The notes beneath the pieces were generated by a model. That model did not search any database. It was not told the DNA's origin and worked only from the letters and a program-made list of their open reading frames with translations. The translations under genes and the position numbers were made by a program. From assembly GCF_021462505.1 (NCBI RefSeq), contig NZ_JAKEDV010000003.1, forward strand, positions 1 to 64,000: DNA of 64,000 bases, given 5' to 3'. Source of the stretch: Thermus brockianus (GTDB lineage Bacteria; Deinococcota; Deinococci; Deinococcales; Thermaceae). Within the stretch, counting starts at the first letter, position 1, and each line of letters starts with the position of its first letter. Positions 1 through 8,543 of the stretch are shown here, piece after piece.

Positions 1-312
1 GGCCTCAAGGGGCTCGCTTCTTCCCTGGGGCTGGAGCTTGAGGTGGTGGCCCGTCCCTACGCGGGGGTGCGAGGGGTCTGGGTGCGGGAGGGGGAAGAGG
101 CGCCGGAGCTTCCGCGGGAGAGGGGGTTCAAGCCCTTGCCCAAGCGGTGGGTGGTGGAGCGGACCTTTGCCTGGCTTGGGCGGAACCGGCGGTTGTCCAA
201 GGACTATGGTCAGCCGTCAGGCTACCTTGTGCAAAATCCTCGGATGAGCGAGGCCTGGGTGTATCTGGGCATGCTACGCTTGTTGGTGAAGCGGCTGGCC
301 AGGGCCGCGTAG
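1..312 (+). CDS. IS5-family transposase, C-terminal part (partial)
   Basis: The frame is open from base 1, so only the last 103 residues are visible. [18 protein letters not shown] is the hallmark C-terminal segment of IS5/IS427 DDE transposases and holds the catalytic glutamate (VER). After SKDY, where relatives usually have a short linker before SEAW, this copy has about seven extra residues (around [13 protein letters not shown]) in frame. Whether that leaves it active cannot be judged. The final [17 protein letters not shown] helix is normal for the family. Confidence 0.85.
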   Translation, partial: GLKGLASSLGLELEVVARPYAGVRGVWVREGEEAPELPRERGFKPLPKRWVVERTFAWLGRNRRLSKDYGQPSGYLVQNPRMSEAWVYLGMLRLLVKRLARAA

Positions 313-342
313 CTGGCCGTGGAGGGGTTTTACGACAGCCTC
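1..342 (+). mobile_element. IS5-family (IS427-like) element, right end
   Basis: The window opens inside an insertion sequence. The transposase C-terminus ends at 312 and is followed by a probable terminal inverted repeat at 323-342, which read outward-in begins GAGGCTGTCGTAAAA. The next three bases are TTA within CTTAG, the kind of short target duplicated by IS427-group elements. The left end lies outside the window, so the terminus and duplication cannot be confirmed by comparing both ends. Confidence 0.7.
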
Positions 343-443
343 TTAGCTCACACCCCCATCATGAAACAAGTCAAGGGTAATATGTCCCGAAAAGGGCTTT
401 TTCTTGTACCCGGCCAAGCCTTCGGCCGCCCTCGCCTTCCCGG

Positions 444-449
444 TATACT
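444..449 (+). promoter_or_regulatory. -10 box of a leaderless promoter (2H phosphoesterase)
   Basis: TATACT ends 6 bases before the GTG at 456, so transcription should start at or next to the start codon. TTCGGC at 421-426, 17 bases upstream, is a possible weak -35. Confidence 0.6.
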
Positions 450-455
450 GGCGGC

Positions 456-962
456 GTGTACGGGGTGCTGGTGTGGCCGCCCCCTGACCTGCGAGCCTTT
501 TTGGAAGGTTTGCAGGCTCACCACGGGGTGCGGGGGTTCGGCCCCCCCCACCTGAACCTGCGCCAGCCCTTTGATTGGCCCTATGAAGAGGAGGCCCTGA
601 AGATCGCCTTGGAAGGCATCCTGCGGGGGCACGCTCCCTTCCGGCTGCGGCTTGGCGAGTGGGGTTATTTCCCCCAGGGGGTGGTCTACCTCCGGGCCTA
701 CGGCGGCACGCCTTTCCGCCGGCTTTACCACGCCCTGGAGCCCCTGGCCCCGCCCTTGAAGGAGATAGAGGGCCCGAGCTACCTGCCCCACATTACCCTG
801 GCCTTGGGGCTTTCCGAAGCGGAGGCCAAAACCTTGGCGGAAGGGCTTCCCCCCCCGCCCCGGCGTTCCTTTTGGGTAAAGGAGGTGGCCTTGGTGAAGG
901 ATCGGGAGGGGGAAGACCTCGTGGAGGTGGCGCGGTTTCCCCTCCTTAACCCAAGGCGATGA
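456..962 (+). CDS. 2H phosphoesterase / 2'-5' RNA ligase-like protein
   Basis: A 168-aa protein with the two HxT/S-like signatures of the 2H phosphoesterase superfamily: HLNL near residue 34 and HITL near residue 110. The first motif has Asn where Thr or Ser is usual. Relatives ligate or hydrolyse 2',5' or cyclic phosphates on RNA ends. A GTG start at 456 is chosen because no Shine-Dalgarno is visible and a -10 box lies 6 bases upstream. It converges on the decayed transporter at 946-1530 with a short overlap. Family assignment is firm, substrate unknown. Confidence 0.75.
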   Translation: MYGVLVWPPPDLRAFLEGLQAHHGVRGFGPPHLNLRQPFDWPYEEEALKIALEGILRGHAPFRLRLGEWGYFPQGVVYLRAYGGTPFRRLYHALEPLAPPLKEIEGPSYLPHITLALGLSEAEAKTLAEGLPPPPRRSFWVKEVALVKDREGEDLVEVARFPLLNPRR

Positions 963-1530
963 GGCTTAGGAGCACCCCCAGGGCGCGGGCAGGGCCGAGG
1001 CGCTCCCCTAAGAAGAGCCAGGCCAAGGCCACGGTGGTGGCGGGGTAGAAGGAGGAAACCGAGGCGGCCACGTCCAGCCGCCCCGCCTGGGCGGCGAGGA
1101 GGACCCAGGGAGGGACGGCCTTGGGAAGATGGACCTTGGGCTGGGGAAAGAAGAGGAGGACCAGGGCGAAGGCGGTGAGCTTGCCCAAGGCGGCGGGCCA
1201 GGGGAGGCCTTCCACCCGGTCCATGTGGACGTAGAAGCCGCCTAAGCTTAGCCCGGCGAGAAGGGCCCAGGGGCTTGGTTCTCCCTTCGGGCCTCGAGGC
1301 CAGCCACACCCCCAAAGCCCCGCCCCAAAGGGCGAAGGGCAGGTCCTGGGGGTGGAAGGGCTCCTGGCAGGCCCCGGCCAAAGCCAGGAAGGGGAGCCCT
1401 CCCAGGGGGGAGGTCCAGAGGACCACCGCCTGCGGGCGGTTTTGGCCTCCGTCCCGCCCCTGAAAGTCCCCCACCCCCAGGTGAGGGCGGAAAGGAGGCG
1501 GAAGCCCAAGGCGAGGCCCGTGGCGTCCAT
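946..1530 (-). pseudogene. Degraded EamA/DMT-family transporter
   Basis: The coding signal switches frame. The start (MDATGLALGFRLLSALTWGW) and the C-terminal half (from about SPWALLAGLSLGGFY to LGERLGPARALGVLLSLIAL) share one frame. The part between about 1460 and 1270, giving SPLGGLPFLALAGA and FALWGGALGVW, is in another. About 60 residues of the first EamA repeat and a stretch of the second (near AQAGRLDVAASVSSFYPA) also seem missing against a normal protein of about 280 aa. An intact member would be a 10-helix metabolite exporter; this copy is very probably dead. It starts directly after the rpoD terminator T-run. Confidence 0.75.
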
Positions 1531-1563
1531 AAAAAAGGCCCCAGGCGGGGCCAGCGCCTGGGG
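1531..1563 (-). terminator. Rho-independent terminator of rpoD
   Basis: On the minus strand a 9-bp stem (CCCCAGGCG / CGCCTGGGG, 1539-1547 with 1555-1563, 7-base loop) is followed by CC and six T residues. It lies 11 bases past the rpoD stop. Confidence 0.85.
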
Positions 1564-1573
1564 GGAAGGCGGC

Positions 1574-2886
<1,313 letters not shown>

Positions 2887-2890
<4 letters not shown>

Positions 2891-4020
2891 CGCCGTCCTC
2901 CCTCCTTTTTGGCGTAAAGCACCTTGTACTCCCTCACCAAGAGGGTTTTGAAGGCGCCGAAGCGCTCCTCCAGCAAGGGCTCGTACTTGAGAAAGGGGTT
3001 AGCCACCAGGAAAAACCCACCGCCCGGCGCTAGCCGGGCCGCCGCCGCTTCCACGAACGCCTGGGCCACATCCAGGATGACCGCACCCCCCACGTGAAAA
3101 GGGGGGTTCGTAACTATGATGTCAAACTGCTCCCCTTCCGTCAAGGCCTCGTCCACGTCCGAGTGCAGGACTCGCGCCTGGAGGTGGTTTTCCGCCAAGC
3201 TCCGGTTTAGGGAGAGTACCGAGACCAGATCGTCCTCCACCGCCGTCACCTCGCCACCCCACTGGGCGAGGGGCAAGGTGAGGGCTCCGTAGCCCGCCCC
3301 CAGGTCCAGCACCCGCTTGCCCCGCACCCCTTCCGGGCCTAGGGCGTTCCGGAGGGCTTGGAGGAGCAGGATGGAGGCGGGGTCCACCTTGCCGGCGGAA
3401 AAGACCCCGGGGAGGTGGTGGAAGGTGAAGGTTTCCCCGAAAAGCCTGGCCTGGAAGCTCCGCCAGAGGGCGGGGAGGGGCGGGGCCTCCTTTTCCTTCT
3501 CCAGAAGGGCCACCCGCACCGGGCCTTCCCGCCGGATCACCTCGCCGTACCCGAAAAGGGCCTTGGCCTCTTTGAAGTAGCGCTCAAAGCCCTTGTTCTT
3601 ATCCCCCGCCAGGTACGCCCTCCCCCCAAGGCGCAGGGCCCGGGCGGCGGCCACCAGGGTGGCCTCCACGTAGGCGGTGCCCCGGCCCGCGGGAAGAGTG
3701 AGGACCACCAGATCGTAAGCGCCTTCCTCCGCCTCCCATGGGGGGGCGAGGCGGGCCCTTAGGCCGCTTCGTTCCAGGCAGCGGAAGGCGGCCCGGGAGG
3801 TTTCTAGCCTTTCCACCGCCATCCGCCCTTCCAGGGGGAGGCTCGCCCAGCCCACCCCCGGGTTCAGGTCCAAGGCGCGCTCCCCGAAGGGGGCCACGGC
3901 CTTCTGCAAGGCCTCGTAGACGGGGTCCCGGTAGCCGCGGGCCCCGGGCTTCACGTAGAGGAAGCCGCCTTCCCGGGGCAGGGGGGTGAGGCGGTGGTAG
4001 GCCTCGAGGGTCAGGCTCAC
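2887..4020 (-). CDS. rsmC: 16S rRNA (guanine-N2) methyltransferase, RsmC-like
   Basis: A 377-aa protein with two tandem methyltransferase-like folds. The C-terminal one is the active type: SAM motif [17 protein letters not shown] near residue 240 and catalytic NPPFHVGG near 305. The N-terminal one lacks these, as in RsmC proteins that methylate G1207 of 16S rRNA. The start is GTG, with -10 TATCCT eight bases upstream and -35 TTGCCC. It is divergent from aspartate kinase and overlaps rpoD by 4 bases, placing the sigma gene in the same transcript. Confidence 0.9.
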
Positions 4021-4028
4021 GTCTTTTC

Positions 4029-4057
4029 AGGATACGGGGCTTGGGAAGGAAGGGCAA
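4029..4057 (-). promoter_or_regulatory. rsmC-rpoD promoter
   Basis: Minus strand: -35 TTGCCC (4052-4057), 17-bp spacer, -10 TATCCT (4029-4034). The GTG start of rsmC is 8 bases beyond the -10, so the mRNA is leaderless or nearly so. Confidence 0.65.
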
Positions 4058-4069
4058 ATGTGATAGCAT
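4041..4069 (+). promoter_or_regulatory. Aspartate kinase promoter
   Basis: -35 TTGGGA (4041-4046), 17-bp spacer and -10 TAGCAT (4064-4069). It overlaps the divergent rsmC promoter. The predicted leader is about 33 nt. Confidence 0.55.
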
Positions 4070-4080
4070 TCCTTTTCAAA

Positions 4081-4103
4081 CCGCCCCAGGGGCGGGAAGG
4101 AGG
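4081..4103 (+). promoter_or_regulatory. Stem-loop next to the Shine-Dalgarno of ask
   Basis: CCGCCCC and GGGGCGG (4081-4095) form a short stem immediately before GAAGGAGG (4096-4103), five bases before the GTG start. The same layout occurs before mdh and yceI. Confidence 0.55.
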
Positions 4104-4108
4104 CGAGC

Positions 4109-5326
4109 GTGGCCCTGGTGGTTCAAAAGTACGGCGGCACTTCCGTGGGCGACCTGGAGCGCATCCACAAGGTGGCCCAGCGCATCGCTCATTATCGGGA
4201 GAAGGGGCATAAACTTGCGGTGGTGGTGTCGGCCATGGGGCACACCACGGACGAGCTCATCGCCCTGGCCAAGCGGGTGAACCCGAGACCTCCTTTCCGC
4301 GAGCTGGACCTCCTCACCACCACGGGGGAGCAGGTTTCCGTGGCCCTCCTGTCCATGCAGCTTTGGGCCATGGGCATCCCCGCCAAGGGGTTTGTGCAGC
4401 ACCAGATCGGCATCACCACCGACGGGCGCTACGGGGATGCCCGCATCCTCGAGGTAGACCCAAGGCGCATCCAGGAGGCTATGGAGGCGGGCTACGTGGC
4501 GGTGATCGCTGGCTTTATGGGCACCACCCCGGAAGGGGAGATCACCACCCTGGGCCGGGGGGGCTCGGACACCACCGCCGTGGCCATCGCCGCCGCTTTG
4601 GGGGCCAAGGAGTGCGAGATTTACACGGACACGGAAGGGGTTTACACCACGGACCCCCACCTGATCCCCGAGGCCCGGAAGCTGGAGGTCATCGGCTACG
4701 ACCAGATGCTGGAGATGGCAGCCTTGGGGGCGAGGGTGCTTCACCCCCGGGCGGTCTACTACGCCAAGCGCTACGGGGTGGTGCTCCACGTGCGCTCTAG
4801 TTTTTCCTACAATCCCGGTACCCTGGTGAAGGAGGTCAGTATGGAGATGGGCAAGGCGGTGACGGGGGCGGCGTTGGACCTGGACCACGCCCAGATTGGG
4901 CTTATCGGCATTCCCGACCAGCCGGGCATCGCCGCCAAGGTCTTCCAGGCCTTGGCGGAACGGGGCATCGCCGTGGACATGATCATCCAGGGGGTGCCTG
5001 GCCACGACCCTTCCCGGCAGCAGATGGCCTTCACCGTGAAGAAGGACTTCGCCCAGGAGGCCCTCGAGGCCCTAGAGCCCGTCTTGGCCGAGATCGGCGG
5101 CGAGGCCATCCTCAGGCCGGACATCGCCAAGGTGTCCATCGTGGGGGTGGGACTCGCCTCGGCCCCGGAGATCCCCGCCAAGATGTTCCAGGCGGTGGCC
5201 TCCACGGGGGCCAACATTGAGATGATCGCCACCAGCGAGGTGCGCATCTCCGTCATCATCCCCGCCGAGTACGCCGAGGCCGCCCTGCGCGCCGTGCACC
5301 AGGCCTTTGAGCTGGACAAGCCCTGA
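4109..5326 (+). CDS. ask: Aspartate kinase, alpha subunit (full length)
   Basis: A 405-aa enzyme that phosphorylates aspartate, the first step to threonine, methionine and lysine/diaminopimelate. The kinase domain (about 1-240) begins VQKYGGTSVGD and contains GRGGSDTTAVA. Two ACT domains (about 260-400) bind feedback effectors. The GTG start has a strong Shine-Dalgarno. A second start at 4841 yields a separate small regulatory subunit from the same frame. The stop overlaps the next ATG by one base (TGATG). Confidence 0.96.
   Translation: MALVVQKYGGTSVGDLERIHKVAQRIAHYREKGHKLAVVVSAMGHTTDELIALAKRVNPRPPFRELDLLTTTGEQVSVALLSMQLWAMGIPAKGFVQHQIGITTDGRYGDARILEVDPRRIQEAMEAGYVAVIAGFMGTTPEGEITTLGRGGSDTTAVAIAAALGAKECEIYTDTEGVYTTDPHLIPEARKLEVIGYDQMLEMAALGARVLHPRAVYYAKRYGVVLHVRSSFSYNPGTLVKEVSMEMGKAVTGAALDLDHAQIGLIGIPDQPGIAAKVFQALAERGIAVDMIIQGVPGHDPSRQQMAFTVKKDFAQEALEALEPVLAEIGGEAILRPDIAKVSIVGVGLASAPEIPAKMFQAVASTGANIEMIATSEVRISVIIPAEYAEAALRAVHQAFELDKP
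4841..5326 (+). CDS. Aspartate kinase, beta subunit from internal in-frame start
   Basis: Codon 245 of the kinase is an ATG preceded by a perfect AAGGAGGT (4829-4836) with a 4-base gap. Translation from it gives a 161-aa protein consisting of just the two ACT domains. Overlapping in-frame alpha and beta subunits are known for aspartate kinases of Thermus and Bacillus, where the enzyme is an alpha2beta2 tetramer. The ribosome site sits in coding sequence that also specifies Val-Lys-Glu-Val, so it appears kept on purpose. Confidence 0.85.
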   Translation: MEMGKAVTGAALDLDHAQIGLIGIPDQPGIAAKVFQALAERGIAVDMIIQGVPGHDPSRQQMAFTVKKDFAQEALEALEPVLAEIGGEAILRPDIAKVSIVGVGLASAPEIPAKMFQAVASTGANIEMIATSEVRISVIIPAEYAEAALRAVHQAFELDKP

Positions 5327-5786
5327 TGGAACGGGAGGCGCTTTCGTGGGACGAGCTTCTCGCCTGGGTCCGCCTCCTTGCCGAGAAGCTCCGGGATGAA
5401 CCCGTTGACCTCCTCCTGGGCATCGCCCGGGGAGGCCTCATCCCCGCCGCCCTTCTGGCCCAGGCCCTTTCCATCCGGAATATCCTCACCGCGGCGGTGA
5501 TGTTTTACGAGGGGGAAGAAACGCTTCCCGAGCCCGTCTTCCTCCAGTTCCCCCCTGACCCCCTCCTCTTCGGCAAGCGGGTCTTGGTGGTGGACGATGT
5601 CTGGGACTCGGGCCGCACCGCTTACGCCGTGAAGGGGCGCATCCGGAAGGCGGGGGGCGTGCCCGTGGTGGCCACCCTCCACTTCAAACCGGGCCGCAAC
5701 CAGGTGCCGGACCGACCCGATTTCTACGCCAAGGAAACGGGGGCCTGGGTGGTCTACCCGTGGGCCCCCGAGGTCTGGCTTAGGGA

Positions 5787-5790
<4 letters not shown>
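5326..5790 (+). CDS. Type I phosphoribosyltransferase
   Basis: A 154-aa protein with the PRPP-binding loop [14 protein letters not shown] near residue 85 and an early IARGGLIPA loop. These place it with xanthine/hypoxanthine-type phosphoribosyltransferases. The base it uses cannot be told from sequence. It is translationally coupled to ask by a one-base stop/start overlap, and it converges on mdh with a 4-base overlap. Confidence 0.8.
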
Positions 5791-6770
<980 letters not shown>

Positions 6771-6775
6771 GCGTA

Positions 6776-6807
6776 CCTCCTTTGGGCTTACGCCCAAGGG
6801 GATTTTA
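6776..6807 (-). promoter_or_regulatory. mdh leader: -10 box, stem-loop and abutting Shine-Dalgarno
   Basis: Minus strand: TAAAAT (6802-6807) is a candidate -10. Next, TTGGGC-GTAA-GCCCAA (6782-6797) forms a perfect 6-bp hairpin whose 3' side runs straight into AGGAGG (6776-6781). An almost identical arrangement precedes yceI (25588-25610). Confidence 0.55.
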
Positions 6808-6809
6808 CG

Positions 6810-8543
6810 CTAAAGCCCCCGGTAGATGCGCCGCTCCGCCTCTATGGCCTGGTCCAGCTCCTGGATTTCCTTGAGGAGCTCCAGCCGGGGTTCCTGGGCT
6901 AAAAGGGCCTTGAGCTTGGCCCGCCTTTCCAGGTAGTAGGCTTCCCGCAGGCGGGCCAGGGTCTTTTCCATGATCTCGGGGAAGCGGGGCTCTTCCAGGG
7001 GCGGGGCCATCATGAGCTTTTCCAGGAAAAGCCCTCCCGCCTCCTTGCGGCTTAGCACCTGCCTTAGGTAGTCCCGCCGGGGCTCCCGCCGGGCTAGGTC
7101 CAGGAACTCGGCGAGGAGGGAGCCCTCAGGGGGCCAGACGTGGTCGGAAACGTAGAGAACCCAACCCGAGAAACGCTCCTCGGGCAGGGAGAGGAGAAGG
7201 GCCATGACGTCCAGCTCTAAAAGGAGGGCCCGGTCCTTGGGCTCGGCCTTGGGGGGCGGGGGTGGGGCGGGCCGGCCTCGTTTGCGGCTTGCCAGGTACT
7301 CCTCCAGTTGCCTCGGGGAAAGGCCCAGCTTTTCCACCACCAGGGCCTTAAGCCGCTCGGCCACGGGATCAAAGGGCTCGGGGGAAAGCATCCTCGGGGT
7401 GAGGGCCTCGAGGACCTTCCGCTTGTGCTCGGGCCGGGAAAGGTCTAGGCCCTTGGCGGTTTCCTGGAAGCGGAACTCCACCTCGGGGAGCGCCTCCTCG
7501 AGGGCCCTTTGGAAAAGGGCGGGGCCATCTTCCCGCTTGAGGAGCTCCCCGGGGTCTTTGACGGGCAGGCGCACGGCGTAGAAGAGAAACTGCCGGGCCA
7601 TCTCCAGGTCTAGGCTTTGCAAGGCGGCCTTCTGCCCCGCCTCGTCGGCGTCAAAGGCCAGGTAGACCTCCCGCACCTCTTGGCTTTTCAAAAGCCTGGC
7701 CTGTTCCTCGGAAAGGCCTGCGCCCAGCACGGCCACGGTTTCGCCAAAGCCCATCTGGTGCAGGGCGATGGCGTCAAAAAGCCCCTCCACCACGATGGCC
7801 CGCCCCTCCCGGAGCCTGGCCCTGGCCTCGGGGTAGGCGAAGAGGACCTCCCGCTTGCGAAAAAGGGGGGTTTCCGGGGAGTTCAGGTACTTGGGGGTTT
7901 CCTCCCCCAAGGCCCTTCCCGTGAAGGCCACGATGCGGCCCAGGTGGTCCTTGATGGGGAAGGTGATGCGGTGCCGGAAGCGGTCAAAGAAGCGCCCGTC
8001 CTTCTCCGCCAGCACCCCAGCCTTTACGCCCTCTTCCGGGCTCACCCCGTGGCGCACGAGGTGGGTGAGAAGGCCATCGGCCTTGGCCGGGGCATAGCCC
8101 AGGCCAAAGCGGGCCACGCTTTCCTCGGTGAGGCCCCGGTTTTGGAGGTAGCCCTTGGCCTCCTCCGAGGCGGCGAGGCCTTCCTGGAAGTAGGCCTGGG
8201 CCAGGCGCAATACCTCCAGAAGCTCCTTGCGGTTTTGCGGGGCGCCGGGCTTTTTGGGAAGCTCCACCCCGGCCTCCTCCGCCAGGCGCTCTAGGGCTTG
8301 GGGGAAGTCCAGGCCCTCTATGCGCTCCACGAAGGCGAACAGGTCCCCGCCCGCCTTGCAGCCGAAGCAGTGGAAGAGGCCCTTTTCCTCGTCCACGTAG
8401 AAGGAAGGGGTCTTCTCCTGGTGGAAGGGGCAAAGGCCCTTCCAGCGCCCCCGGCCTGCGGGCTTTAAGGCCACGTAACGCCCCACCACCTCCTTTAAGG
8501 AGAGGCGGCGCTTGATGGCCTCTACCGCTTGCGCCGTGTCCAT
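6810..8543 (-). CDS. dnaG: DNA primase
   Basis: A 577-aa primase that lays RNA primers for replication. An N-terminal CHC2 zinc ribbon (CPFHQEKTPSF... FHCFGC, about 38-62) is followed by the catalytic core with the Toprim motifs VVEGLFDAIAL (about 250) and LAFDADEAGQKAAL. The last 130 residues form the helicase-binding region. The start overlaps the end of the upstream cyclase-like gene by 22 bases. The length is close to that of other Thermus primases. Confidence 0.96.
   Translation of the reverse strand: MDTAQAVEAIKRRLSLKEVVGRYVALKPAGRGRWKGLCPFHQEKTPSFYVDEEKGLFHCFGCKAGGDLFAFVERIEGLDFPQALERLAEEAGVELPKKPGAPQNRKELLEVLRLAQAYFQEGLAASEEAKGYLQNRGLTEESVARFGLGYAPAKADGLLTHLVRHGVSPEEGVKAGVLAEKDGRFFDRFRHRITFPIKDHLGRIVAFTGRALGEETPKYLNSPETPLFRKREVLFAYPEARARLREGRAIVVEGLFDAIALHQMGFGETVAVLGAGLSEEQARLLKSQEVREVYLAFDADEAGQKAALQSLDLEMARQFLFYAVRLPVKDPGELLKREDGPALFQRALEEALPEVEFRFQETAKGLDLSRPEHKRKVLEALTPRMLSPEPFDPVAERLKALVVEKLGLSPRQLEEYLASRKRGRPAPPPPPKAEPKDRALLLELDVMALLLSLPEERFSGWVLYVSDHVWPPEGSLLAEFLDLARREPRRDYLRQVLSRKEAGGLFLEKLMMAPPLEEPRFPEIMEKTLARLREAYYLERRAKLKALLAQEPRLELLKEIQELDQAIEAERRIYRGL

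Noticed and set aside
6771-6797. Upstream GTG start for malate dehydrogenase
   Set aside because: It would translate through the stem-loop and Shine-Dalgarno. Known Thermus MDH begins at the ATG at 6770.
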